A DNA stretch of 64,000 nucleotides from contig QMIT01000001.1 in assembly GCA_024434115.1 (NCBI GenBank), positions 248,001 to 312,000 of the forward strand, read 5' to 3'. The DNA comes from Chloroflexota bacterium (GTDB taxonomy: Bacteria > Chloroflexota > Anaerolineae > Aggregatilineales > J027). The position numbers and the translations under genes were made by a program. Below the pieces are notes generated by a model. The model was given only the letters and a program-made list of their open reading frames with translations. It was not told where the DNA came from and searched no databases. This document shows, piece by piece, positions 37,400-46,075 of the stretch (position 1 is its first letter; each line of letters starts with the position of its first letter).

Positions 37400-38416
37400 C
37401 TACAAATAGCGGGTTCGCAAATCGGCAAATTCGGCTTGATAGGCGTTGATTAACTCGGTCTTGTGGTCAGCAGGCAAAATGGTCACGCGCAGGGCATCCA
37501 TCACAAATTGCTCAATGCGGGCAGCATCAAACCCAAAGGTGTCGGCACACCGAATATATTCCTCGGTCAGGGTGGTGTTAAACATCGGCGGGTCGTCCGA
37601 GTTGATGGTGACATATAACCCAGCTTCGATGAGTCGCGGCAGAGGATGATTTTCCAGCGTATCCACAACCTTTAAACAAACATTACTGGTGGGGCAGACC
37701 TCCAATGGAATTTGGCGCTGGCGTAGTTCTTCCACAAGCGCCGGGTCTTCCAAACAACGGACCCCGTGCCCCAAACGCACTGGATTGGCAAATTTGAGCG
37801 CACTCCACATGCTTTCCGGCCCAACGGTTTCACCGGCGTGGGGGATGCTGATGAGGCCAGTGGCTTTGATTTTGGCATAGGCTTCGGGGTATTTTTCGGG
37901 TGGATTATCTACTTCAGGGCCACCTAATCCCAATGCGATCACCCCCTTGCCCATCCCGCTGATAGCCCAATCTGCTATGAGATTGCCGACCTCGACCTCA
38001 CATTCGCGCGGAATATCCACAATGTAATTCATCGTGACACCCAACGCAGTCTCACCCCATGCACGGGCACGATTGAGGGCGTCGAGTTGTTCATCAAAGG
38101 GAAGATAACGCGGTGGGGTATAGGTCAGTTCGGTGTAACGGATATTTTGGGCCGCCTGCCCTTCCAAAAATTCACGCCCAAGCAGTTCAATATCGTCGGG
38201 GGATTGGATGCACTGGCAGATAACCCCGTAGACTTCGGCAAAATGTGGAAAATCGCGGAAGGTATACCACTCCCGGATACCTTCCACTGTATCAGACGGG
38301 AGTGGGATGTGATTACGCTGCGCCAACTTCAGGAGGGTTTCGGGGCGGGTTGACCCCTGCAAATGCACATGGAGTTCAACCTTTGGCATGGCCCGAATGA
38401 AGTCATAGAGGGTCAT
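37400..38416 (-). CDS. add: Adenosine/adenine deaminase family protein
   Basis: 338 aa. Zinc ligands and catalytic residues of the family are intact: ELHVHLQG (HxH), PHAGE (His and catalytic Glu), RLGHGVR and INSDDPPMF. It would deaminate adenosine, or possibly adenine, giving inosine or hypoxanthine; the two subfamilies cannot be told apart with certainty by eye. It is the last gene of a minus-strand group, 5 nt after the CpXC gene. With mtnP nearby, a purine salvage role is likely. Confidence 0.9.
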   Translation of the reverse strand: MTLYDFIRAMPKVELHVHLQGSTRPETLLKLAQRNHIPLPSDTVEGIREWYTFRDFPHFAEVYGVICQCIQSPDDIELLGREFLEGQAAQNIRYTELTYTPPRYLPFDEQLDALNRARAWGETALGVTMNYIVDIPRECEVEVGNLIADWAISGMGKGVIALGLGGPEVDNPPEKYPEAYAKIKATGLISIPHAGETVGPESMWSALKFANPVRLGHGVRCLEDPALVEELRQRQIPLEVCPTSNVCLKVVDTLENHPLPRLIEAGLYVTINSDDPPMFNTTLTEEYIRCADTFGFDAARIEQFVMDALRVTILPADHKTELINAYQAEFADLRTRYL

Positions 38417-38421
38417 TTGGA

Positions 38422-39780
38422 TTATTCCCCATCATTGATAACTTGTTCGGCCTGTTCTCGCAGAGTGCTAATACGGGCGACCATATCATGTGCGCCGCGT
38501 GCTGACAGCGTTTCAATCAGGTTATCCATGTAGTCCAACAGCGATGGGCCGATTTCTTTGGCGCGTTCAATCAACAGCAGGCGTGTTTCCAATTCGTTTT
38601 CGGTCTGCAAAAGTTCGTTGATAAACTGGACTTCTGGCGGGGCGCTCTGCTGCATAATCTGGCTGATGATCTGATAGACCTGCTGCAATTTGAGGGCGAG
38701 TTGGGCATCCTTGCGTTGGGAGGCATCTTGCAGCGTCGCCTCTAATACATTGATAAACAGGTCATCAATCAGCGGGAGGGCTTCTTGGACGGCTTGTTCA
38801 ATATCGGGGCTGTTGATGATTTGTTGCAGCAGCATAGCTGATTGCTGAACCATTGCCCGCTGTTGATTATCTACCGCCTCGGTCAATTCGGTCAGACGGG
38901 CGCGGAGACCTTCAAGGGTCTGTTGTTTGGATACCCGACCTGACCCCTCGATGCGTTCGGTCAATTTCTCGAAGAACGTATAGTCGAGGGCGGGGCGAAT
39001 AAGACCCACCAGCGCTTGTAAGGCTTCGTCATCATCCTGATAGCTGATGGCGAGATCAATCAGCTTGGCTTGGGTCAGCTTATCCCCCAACTCATTGAGG
39101 TCTTGGGTGACGCGCTCAATAGCCGCTTCTTGACGGGCGGCGACTTCGAGCAGTTCTTTGCCATAAGAGGAGTTTTCTAACAAGATTTGGCGCAGATACA
39201 ACATTTGCTCGGCAGTTTCGCGTCGTCCATTCATGACGGCAGTTTCAATTGCGGCGTTAATCATTTCAAAGAAGGTTTCGTCCAAAGAGGCATCATTTTC
39301 GGCGGCCAGCTTGGGTAGCTCCTCCTCAGATGTACGGAGCATGTCCTCGACCAGTTTCAATTTTTCGCGGCGCTCGTTAATCATCTCTTTGGTCAAGCCA
39401 TCAAATTCCAAGATGGTGTCGGCCATACCCTGCAAAGTAAAAGTGCGGCGGGGGTTAAAGAGATAACCTTTGCGTTTTTCGGGGGGCAGGCTGTCGGTAA
39501 TGGCGCGGGTCATCGTACCGATGATACGTTCCTGCTCGTCCAATTTTAAGTTCAGTTCCATCGGGATGTTAACCAACAACAACTGTTTGTCGGGGTCGTG
39601 ATAGGCCAGTGGGGTGCCAACCGCCATTTGGTAGCCGCAATTGGGACAGCGTACACGATTAACTTGCCCCGCGAGAAAACGCACTTTAGCAGATGGGTCG
39701 CGCCCAACATCTAAGATTTGCTCCACTGGAGCGGCAAAATTATTGCGGCAGTTTGGGCAGGTAATGGTCATTTGGGACAT
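38422..39780 (-). CDS. CpXC-domain zinc-ribbon protein
   Basis: 452 aa. The N-terminus holds two CxxC pairs (TCPNCRNNF and RCPNCGYQM) spaced as in the CpXC domain, with the PLAYHDPDKQLLLVNIP segment typical of that family. The remaining 350 residues are almost all helical and acidic, with long Glu/Leu-rich coiled-coil-like stretches. No membrane helix is seen. The function of CpXC proteins is unknown. It lies 29 nt after the sensor kinase and 5 nt before add, with AGAGGAA before its ATG, so the three are probably cotranscribed. Confidence 0.82.
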   Translation of the reverse strand: MSQMTITCPNCRNNFAAPVEQILDVGRDPSAKVRFLAGQVNRVRCPNCGYQMAVGTPLAYHDPDKQLLLVNIPMELNLKLDEQERIIGTMTRAITDSLPPEKRKGYLFNPRRTFTLQGMADTILEFDGLTKEMINERREKLKLVEDMLRTSEEELPKLAAENDASLDETFFEMINAAIETAVMNGRRETAEQMLYLRQILLENSSYGKELLEVAARQEAAIERVTQDLNELGDKLTQAKLIDLAISYQDDDEALQALVGLIRPALDYTFFEKLTERIEGSGRVSKQQTLEGLRARLTELTEAVDNQQRAMVQQSAMLLQQIINSPDIEQAVQEALPLIDDLFINVLEATLQDASQRKDAQLALKLQQVYQIISQIMQQSAPPEVQFINELLQTENELETRLLLIERAKEIGPSLLDYMDNLIETLSARGAHDMVARISTLREQAEQVINDGE

Positions 39781-39809
39781 TTGCTGGGTTCCTCTGGGTA
39801 GGGTCGAAT

Positions 39810-41423
39810 TTAGGTGGGTTGTTGCATCTGCCGGGGCAGGGTAATGCTAAAGGTCGTGCCTTTGCGGTCAGGATAACTGGTCGCGGTGATCGTGCCGCCA
39901 TGTGCCTCAATGATGGCACGTGCAAGAAAAAGCCCCAAGCCTGTGCCGGGGGTGCTGCGCGAGAGTGAGTCATCGGAGCGATAAAATCGTTCAAAAATGC
40001 GTTCGGCTTCGTCGGGACGGATTCCAATGCCCTGATCGGAAACGGTCAGTTCAATCCAATCCTCATCGTATTGACCCGTGATTTTGACCTCCCCACCGAC
40101 AGGCGAATACTTGATGGCATTGGAAATGAGATTGTCAATGACCTGACGCAGCCGCCGGGGATCGCCGAGAATAACCGGGAAATCGGGAGGGAACTCGACT
40201 TTGAAGGTATGTTTATTGGTCTGCGTTTGGAAGCGCTCCACCGAGGCTCGAATCAGTTTATCCAAAGCGATCTCATCAATTTCTAGCCGCACCATGCCTT
40301 CCACCTGAATTTTGGAGGCCATCAGCAGGTTTTCAATGAGTTCGGTTAGGCGATCTGCTTCTTCTTCGATGATGTTCAACCCACGCCGCATGGTATCTAT
40401 ATCCCATTCGGCGTCTTCACGGCGTAGCGTCCCAGCATACCCCTTAATCAAGGCGACAGGCGTCTTGAGTTCGTGCGAAACCACTGAGATAAAGGTACTT
40501 TTCATTTCCTCGGCTTCACGAAAACGAGTAATATCACGTACAGTGGCGATGATGTTGCGCAGCGACCCATCTTTAAAAAACAGCGGGGCATAGGCGATGC
40601 CGATACTGAGCGATAACCCATCAAGGCGTTCCACATCACCTTCGACATAAAGCGTCGTAGGGGTGTGGTCGAGCGGGGTGGTTTCTTCAGGTGTGGCATT
40701 AAACGGCCAGCCCTCTGCGATAGCCTTCTCAAGTGTCACGGTGGGTTCGGGTTTGGCCCAGCGGATGATGTCTTCATGCAGGCGACCCAACGCATACTCG
40801 GGCATCCAGCCAATCATGCGGGAAAGGGTGGCATTGATTCGCATGACACGATGGTCGGCATCCAAAATAATCACCCCATCGCCACTGCCATCCAAAATGG
40901 CGGCCAGACGCTGCTTTTCGGCAATTATGGCCTGATACAATCCAGCGTTATGCACAGCGATGGCGGCTTGGTCGGCAAAACTCTGCAAAATCATGTGGTC
41001 GTCGTGGGACGGGTTGCCGGGATAGGGGCGGAACACATAGATAATGCCCAACATCTCGCCGGAAATGCGCATGGGCAGGTAGACAATTTGCTGAAGATTG
41101 GCTTCTAGGCGGCGGCTGACCAAGCGCAGACGCAGTTTCAGGTCGTCTTGGTCAATTTCCTCTTCATTTTCACCATTGACCACTTCCAGCAAAGGCTTGA
41201 ATAATTCCATCTGTTCGGCGGTGATCCCCAAGACGGCCTGCACGCGGAGGGTGTTGTCTGGGCCGCGCAGGGCGATCATACCAATTGTGCCGCTTAACAT
41301 TGAAACAGAGGCTTCCAAAACGAGGCGCAAAACCTCATTCAGATCAAGTTGGGCTGTAATTGCCCGCGAAATCTGGAGTAGATAGTCCCGTTGGTGGATG
41401 CGGAAGTCAGGTAAGATAATCAT
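39810..41423 (-). CDS. GAF-PAS sensor histidine kinase
   Basis: 537 aa, no membrane helix. Domains: GAF (about 15-165), PAS (170-300), HisKA with phosphoacceptor His317 in SVVSHELKTPVALIKG, and HATPase with N box (NLISNAIKYSP), DQGIGI and GTGLGLFLARAI. It should autophosphorylate and pass phosphate to a regulator not encoded next to it. First gene of the kinase-CpXC-add group. A TACACT box 9 nt ahead of the ATG suggests a very short leader. Confidence 0.92.
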   Translation of the reverse strand: MIILPDFRIHQRDYLLQISRAITAQLDLNEVLRLVLEASVSMLSGTIGMIALRGPDNTLRVQAVLGITAEQMELFKPLLEVVNGENEEEIDQDDLKLRLRLVSRRLEANLQQIVYLPMRISGEMLGIIYVFRPYPGNPSHDDHMILQSFADQAAIAVHNAGLYQAIIAEKQRLAAILDGSGDGVIILDADHRVMRINATLSRMIGWMPEYALGRLHEDIIRWAKPEPTVTLEKAIAEGWPFNATPEETTPLDHTPTTLYVEGDVERLDGLSLSIGIAYAPLFFKDGSLRNIIATVRDITRFREAEEMKSTFISVVSHELKTPVALIKGYAGTLRREDAEWDIDTMRRGLNIIEEEADRLTELIENLLMASKIQVEGMVRLEIDEIALDKLIRASVERFQTQTNKHTFKVEFPPDFPVILGDPRRLRQVIDNLISNAIKYSPVGGEVKITGQYDEDWIELTVSDQGIGIRPDEAERIFERFYRSDDSLSRSTPGTGLGLFLARAIIEAHGGTITATSYPDRKGTTFSITLPRQMQQPT

Positions 41424-41497
41424 AGCCTATCTAGTGTAACATTCCTGAAAGGACAACGGAAGATAGCCGTCAGTTTCTAATAGAATTCTGTTGTGGT

Positions 41498-41503
41498 TAT
41501 AAT
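41498..41503 (+). promoter_or_regulatory. -10 box giving a probably leaderless fhaA-like mRNA
   Basis: TATAAT ends 7 nt before the ATG at 41511. With the usual 6-8 nt distance from the -10 box, transcription would start at or next to the start codon. No ribosome site is visible, which fits a leaderless message. Confidence 0.5.
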
Positions 41504-41510
41504 CAGGCCC

Positions 41511-42359
41511 ATGAGTAACTCAAATGATCCCCACTCCACACGACCCCGACGCGGGCGTACCTTATCGTTAGAACGTATTGAGGGCCGCCTGCAAACATTG
41601 ATTGAAGACAACCTAACGCGCCTGCTAGATGGTCGGTTGCAGCCGCAAACACTGGCTCGCAAACTGGCCCGTGCTTTAGAAGAAGGCATCCGTAAAGAGG
41701 TGGATGGCCTGTCCGCCCCTGATCTTTACACCGTCGTGCTGAACCCGGATGATATGGAAGATTTGACGGCCCGCTATCATGATGTGGCCTCACGCTTGGC
41801 CGAGCAGTTGGCGACACTCGCGGCTGATTGGCATCTTAGTATGAACCAATCCCCGCGTGTGGTATTGATTAGTGATATTCGACTCGACCCATTTGAGGTG
41901 GATATTAAAGCTGACCGCACGCCGCCAAGTTTTGAGAAAACGCAGCAAATGGAAGCCGCGGTGATCTCTCCAACGCCGACTCCCCAGCGCGAGGCAACGT
42001 TGGTTTTGGCGGGTGGGCGACAAATTCAACTAGATCGGCCTGTGATCAATATTGGACGCCGCACCGATAACCACATTATGGTAGATGATAAGCGGGTCAG
42101 CCGACAGCACTGTCAGATTCGCCTGCGGTTTGGGCGGTTTGTGATCTATGACCTTGAAAGTAAGGGCGGTACACAGGTTAACGGCTTGCAGATCAAAGAA
42201 CATATTTTGCAGGCGGGGGATGTGATTTCGCTGGCGGGGTATCAGATGGTGTATACCGAAGACCGCAGCACCTCGGAAATTGATCTTGGTGTGTTTAGTG
42301 ATACTCAATCATTTGAAACCCCTAATGACGAATCACCGGATGGAGACAGTACCCTTTGA
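41511..42359 (+). CDS. FhaA-like protein (DUF3662 plus FHA domain)
   Basis: 282 aa from the ATG at 41511 (MSNSNDPHSTRP). The N-terminal 120 residues (LSLERIEGRLQTLIEDNLTRLL ... QPQTLARKLARALEEG) match the DUF3662 region of actinobacterial FhaA. A Pro/Thr linker follows, then an FHA domain (about 170-255) with NIGRRTDNHIMVDDKRVSRQHC and GTQVNG, which bind phosphothreonine. In Mycobacterium, FhaA regulates cell-wall synthesis under Ser/Thr kinases. The stop overlaps the TTG start of the fhaB-like gene. The rodA/PBP pair lies 4 kb upstream. Confidence 0.85.
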   Translation: MSNSNDPHSTRPRRGRTLSLERIEGRLQTLIEDNLTRLLDGRLQPQTLARKLARALEEGIRKEVDGLSAPDLYTVVLNPDDMEDLTARYHDVASRLAEQLATLAADWHLSMNQSPRVVLISDIRLDPFEVDIKADRTPPSFEKTQQMEAAVISPTPTPQREATLVLAGGRQIQLDRPVINIGRRTDNHIMVDDKRVSRQHCQIRLRFGRFVIYDLESKGGTQVNGLQIKEHILQAGDVISLAGYQMVYTEDRSTSEIDLGVFSDTQSFETPNDESPDGDSTL

Positions 42360-42796
42360 GTAATGACGTGGTGCTGTTGATCCTCCGATTGGCGGCAAGT
42401 GCAGCACTCTTGGGGTTTGTCGGGGCGATTGGATGGATGTTGTGGCAGGATTTTCAGCAGTCCGCCAAAGTCGCGGTTAAGCAGTCGGCATTTTCACGGG
42501 GGCGGTTGGTGGTGACCGAAAGCGACGTTGAGGGAGTGCAGCCGGGGCAGAGTTGGGTGTTGCAGCCTGTCACCAAATTGGGGCGGGCTAACACCAATAC
42601 TATCGTCATCGCGGAACCCTTTGCCTCGAATGAACATGCGTTGGTGGCATGGCGGGGTGGGCAGTGGTGGTTGGAGGATTTAAAAAGCAGCAATGGCACA
42701 TTGCTAAATGGGGTGCGGATTCAAGAGCCAACGGTGCTTTCAGCGGGGGATGTGATTGGCTTCGGGCGGGTGATGATGCGGTTGGAAATTGAGTGA
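42356..42796 (+). CDS. FhaB-like membrane-anchored FHA protein
   Basis: 146 aa. An N-terminal membrane helix (about 5-29, VLLILRLAASAALLGFVGAIGWML) is followed by a cytoplasmic FHA domain with KLGRANTNTIVI, FASNEHALVAW, SSNGTLLNGVRI and LSAGDVIGFG. The layout (one helix plus FHA) matches FhaB/FipA. The TTG start overlaps the fhaA-like stop (TTGA), so translation is coupled. FhaB-type proteins bind phosphorylated partners in the division or elongation machinery; no Ser/Thr kinase gene is in the window. It is convergent with the retropepsin gene, 4 nt apart. Confidence 0.83.
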   Translation: MSNDVVLLILRLAASAALLGFVGAIGWMLWQDFQQSAKVAVKQSAFSRGRLVVTESDVEGVQPGQSWVLQPVTKLGRANTNTIVIAEPFASNEHALVAWRGGQWWLEDLKSSNGTLLNGVRIQEPTVLSAGDVIGFGRVMMRLEIE

Positions 42797-42800
42797 TGAT

Positions 42801-43187
42801 TTATCGGTTGCCGTGTAGCCCCAAATTTTTGAAATCGAGAATGGCATTAGCTTGGAGTAAAAAATCTAGTCCGAGGATGCCTCTAATTGAGTAGCCATAA
42901 TCTATAGCACCCATTTGGATTTTAAATGGGTTAATCTCGATTTCACCAACTTCAATCGCCTCTATCTGCTTTTCAACCACAACTTCCGAACCACCAATCC
43001 CAACCATTGTACGAATTCGATCTGTCAATTCTAGCTCAATTCCCAACTCAACTAGATCATCGGTCTTAAAGATGGTTGCTGCGGAACCTGTGTCCAAGAG
43101 GATATTTGACAAATGAACGGTTTTGCCATTCGCTCGTAAAGTGACCGTAACAAAGGGAAGATTTTGGATGATACTAATTTGAGTCAT
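42801..43187 (-). CDS. Retropepsin-like aspartyl protease
   Basis: 128 aa, a single-domain retroviral-type aspartic protease: LLDTGSAATIF with catalytic Asp32, a flap-like region IGGSEVVVEKQ, and ILGLDFLLQANAILDF matching the closing strand motif. Such single-domain proteins must dimerise to form an active site. No signal peptide. It overlaps the upstream 87-aa gene by 4 nt, so the two form a coupled pair; the substrate is unknown. Confidence 0.85.
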   Translation of the reverse strand: MTQISIIQNLPFVTVTLRANGKTVHLSNILLDTGSAATIFKTDDLVELGIELELTDRIRTMVGIGGSEVVVEKQIEAIEVGEIEINPFKIQMGAIDYGYSIRGILGLDFLLQANAILDFKNLGLHGNR

Positions 43188-43447
43188 ATATTAGGTGTGC
43201 GCCCAAAAATATCTAGTACCCCAATATTTAATTCTTCACGGTCTGTGTGCAGGAAATAGAGTTCACGCTGGCGATTTGCGGAATGTAAGGTTTTATATGC
43301 TTCCCATGCTTCATGCCAATCATCACCAAAGACCTCGATTATTTTCAGTTCGGGGATCACCCGTTTTTCCCCTTCGGAATAGGCTCCAATGGCTTCCAAT
43401 AATAACCAGCGCTTAGGGTATTGGCGGCGTATTTCTTGCCAGTTCAT
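43184..43447 (-). CDS. Small hypothetical partner of the aspartyl protease
   Basis: 87 aa (MNWQEIRRQYPKRWLLLEAIGAYSEG...), soluble and mixed alpha/beta, ending FGRTPNI. AGGAG lies 8 nt before the ATG at 43447. Its stop overlaps the protease start by 4 nt. I recognise no named domain. The arrangement suggests an inhibitor, adaptor or antitoxin-like partner, but that is inference from the pairing alone. Confidence 0.75.
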   Translation of the reverse strand: MNWQEIRRQYPKRWLLLEAIGAYSEGEKRVIPELKIIEVFGDDWHEAWEAYKTLHSANRQRELYFLHTDREELNIGVLDIFGRTPNI

Positions 43448-43473
43448 TGCATTACTCCTCTATCATTTTGTTC

Positions 43474-45075
43474 TTATTGTACTTCCTTTCCGAAAATGGG
43501 TTGGAAGGTGGGCGTTGGGGAAAACCCATAGGGCATGAGCGTTGACTGCGGCATCGGCGATTCACTGGAGGTGTCTTCTTCTCCCGACATAATTTCAGTT
43601 TTGAAACTGGTCGTCGTGCCCAACCACCAATCAAACAAAATATTCCATTCTTCCACATAGTCGCCATCATAATCGCTTAAATCGGGGCTGGGGGTCAGTT
43701 CTGTCACGACCTGACGCGGGATGCCCCCCGCTGCACGCACTAACCACAACGAGGCTTGACCGTCGGCATTGATCCGCGCAAACAAAATGAAATTGCCATC
43801 CATTGACCACAATGGGCGTTCGTCGCGGAACTGAGGATCATTGGTCAGTTGTTGGGGCATGGCATTGCCAAAAGCATCTGTGATCCATATACGCCGTTCG
43901 AGTAGGAAGCCATTCCGACTGAAATCTTGCGGGCCACTGGCAATAGCATTAGACACGGCTTGGGAGCGCATAGCAGAATAGGCGAGACGGGTGCCATCCG
44001 GTGACCATGCTGGCAAGATGGCCGCAAAATCGGGCGGGGAAAGCCGCTGACCATTAACTTCGATTCTTTTGGATTGGGTAGTGGACGTTCCCATGCCGAC
44101 CACAAGAGCAACCGCGTCTTGATCGCCCCAAATCGAATTGGGTGGGGCAGGGGCAACAAAATCCTCATAGGGTAGGGTCGGGGCAGTACCGATAATTTCA
44201 GGGGTCTGACTCTCAATGGCTTCAGAATCGGCATAGATAGCATAGAGGGAGACGCCATCAAACACGGTGGTATTGGAAGAGAGGTTATACTGCCAAAATA
44301 AAAGCCGTCGGCCTTGTGGACTCCATCCGACCAGCCGCAAAATGCCTTCATCAAGGAACTCGTAAAGCTCTAATTGCTCCCCTGTTGCTATCGCCACCTT
44401 GCGGAGCGACTGGTAATTGGGCAAGGTGCTTGCGCCTTGGATAAACCATTCATAGGCAATCCATTGCCCATCGGGACCCCATGCAAAATTTCGCACAAGG
44501 CCACTGGATTTTTGGGTTTCATTGGTCTCCGGTTCGACCAATTGAACAGGATTGGAGCCATCGGCATTGACGATCCACAGGCTACCACTGAGGGTGGCAT
44601 AGGCGAGGATGTCCTCCAATGGCGACCACGCATGTTTGATGATGGGGTCGGTATCGGTATCCCCAATAGGGCGTTCGTTGCTACCATCCGCCGCCATTAT
44701 GCGTAACTGGCCTAGCGCGGGATCCCCTTTTTGGAAAGACAGCCAACTACCTGAAGGTGACCACTTGGGGGCGGTGCTGCGGCCATCATTGGTCAGGCGC
44801 TGTGGCTGCCCATCCGGCAAAATTTTTGTCCAAATATCGCCACCTTGCACATAGGCCACCTTGCCCAAGCGGCTCATTAATTCGGCTTCGGTGAGGTTAT
44901 TTAATTCGTTTTGCAGACGGCTGACTTCGGTTTGAAGCGCGGTAATGGTCTGGGTGGCGGCAAGATTGGGTCGAGGTTCGTCTTCAATGCCAACTTCGAC
45001 TTTGCGGCAGCCATTGAGCAGCATGAGGACAGCAGCTAACATGAGCGAAAGGCCAATTTTTAGAGGTCGGGTCAT
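43474..45075 (-). CDS. TolB/PD40 propeller lipoprotein
   Basis: 533 aa from the ATG at 45075 (MTRPLKIGL); a GTG at 45093 would add six residues. A lipobox ending LLNGC predicts a lipid anchor. Next comes a coiled coil (about 40-68, ITALQTEVSRLQNELNNL), then a propeller of PD40 repeats: APKWSPSGSWLSFQK, HAWSPLEDILAYA, FAWGPDGQWIAYE, GWSPQGRRLLFW, PAWSPDGTRLAYS and LWSMDGNFILFAR. A C-terminal disordered tail follows. Probably a surface binding protein. It is 27 nt upstream of the small protein/protease pair and 79 nt downstream of the two-component genes. Confidence 0.85.
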   Translation of the reverse strand: MTRPLKIGLSLMLAAVLMLLNGCRKVEVGIEDEPRPNLAATQTITALQTEVSRLQNELNNLTEAELMSRLGKVAYVQGGDIWTKILPDGQPQRLTNDGRSTAPKWSPSGSWLSFQKGDPALGQLRIMAADGSNERPIGDTDTDPIIKHAWSPLEDILAYATLSGSLWIVNADGSNPVQLVEPETNETQKSSGLVRNFAWGPDGQWIAYEWFIQGASTLPNYQSLRKVAIATGEQLELYEFLDEGILRLVGWSPQGRRLLFWQYNLSSNTTVFDGVSLYAIYADSEAIESQTPEIIGTAPTLPYEDFVAPAPPNSIWGDQDAVALVVGMGTSTTQSKRIEVNGQRLSPPDFAAILPAWSPDGTRLAYSAMRSQAVSNAIASGPQDFSRNGFLLERRIWITDAFGNAMPQQLTNDPQFRDERPLWSMDGNFILFARINADGQASLWLVRAAGGIPRQVVTELTPSPDLSDYDGDYVEEWNILFDWWLGTTTSFKTEIMSGEEDTSSESPMPQSTLMPYGFSPTPTFQPIFGKEVQ

Positions 45076-45154
45076 GCCTGTTTTGTGTCTCACTCTTGGC
45101 GACGATTTAGCGTAGATAATGCTCTATCGCGTGCAACCTGACAAGGGCCGTAGA

Positions 45155-46075
45155 TTAACCGATAGGCACACGCACGGCGACGACGGTGCCCTGTCCGGCG
45201 CGACTGCGAATGGTGGTTTGACCGCCATGCCGTTCGATGATGGCGCGTACAAGGGTTAGGCCCAAGCCACTGCCTTCGACCCCGCGTGTGGCGTGTCCAC
45301 GATAGAGTTCATCCCAAACATACGGCAACTCGTCTTCGGCGATACCCGGCCCAGTATCGGCGATTTCGATTGTTACCATCGTACCGCTTTCAAAAGCCCG
45401 CAGTTCAATCGTATCACCGGGGCGCGTATATTTGATGGCGTTGTCCAGCAAATTGAAGGTTGCTAAAAATAATAAATCGCGGTCACCATTAATTTTGGGG
45501 AGGGGCCATGGGGCTTTGGGGATGCTGAGGTTCAATCGCCGATCTGCGGCACGGGGGTCTTCCTCGGCGACCATAAAGACTTCTTCGAGGATTTCATTCA
45601 AATCAACTGGCTCGCGTTCCAATTCGCCGATTTCCAATTGGGCCAACTTGCGTAAGTCGGCGGTAAGGTGGCTAATGCGAACCGTTTGGGCTTTGACACT
45701 GTTGAGGGCCTCTGATCGGGTTTCTGGCGAACCCGAATCGGCGAGATTGGCTAACCCGGCATGAATAGCGGTGAGGGGGTTTTTTAATTCGTGGTCAAGG
45801 CGGCGGAGAAAACGGCGGCGCTCATCGGAGGCTTGGGCTTGGATTCGCAACGTTTCAATTTGAAGCTGCTTTTCGTTGCCGCGTTTGTATCGCCAGATAA
45901 GCGCCACTGCCGCCAAAATGACTAAACCAGTGCAGAGGGTCAAGGAGGCGAGATCAATACGGACATACACGATGGGATTATCGGTCTGGGCATCAATCAG
46001 TAGGGCGATCAATAAGGCCGAAAACGCGATCCACCCAAGCGCAAAACCCCATCGTGAGCGCGGAATTTCGGTCAC
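45155..46075 (-). CDS. Membrane sensor histidine kinase
   Basis: 306 aa. Two N-terminal membrane helices (about 8-27 and 42-61) enclose a very short outside loop, so it likely senses within or at the membrane. HisKA has His95 in RRLDHELKNPLTAIHAG. HATPase has NLLDNAIKYTRP, DTGPGIAEDE and GSGLGLTLVRAI. The GTG start overlaps the response regulator stop by 4 nt, so the pair is translationally coupled. The cognate partner is the regulator at 46072. Confidence 0.93.
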   Translation of the reverse strand: MTEIPRSRWGFALGWIAFSALLIALLIDAQTDNPIVYVRIDLASLTLCTGLVILAAVALIWRYKRGNEKQLQIETLRIQAQASDERRRFLRRLDHELKNPLTAIHAGLANLADSGSPETRSEALNSVKAQTVRISHLTADLRKLAQLEIGELEREPVDLNEILEEVFMVAEEDPRAADRRLNLSIPKAPWPLPKINGDRDLLFLATFNLLDNAIKYTRPGDTIELRAFESGTMVTIEIADTGPGIAEDELPYVWDELYRGHATRGVEGSGLGLTLVRAIIERHGGQTTIRSRAGQGTVVAVRVPIG

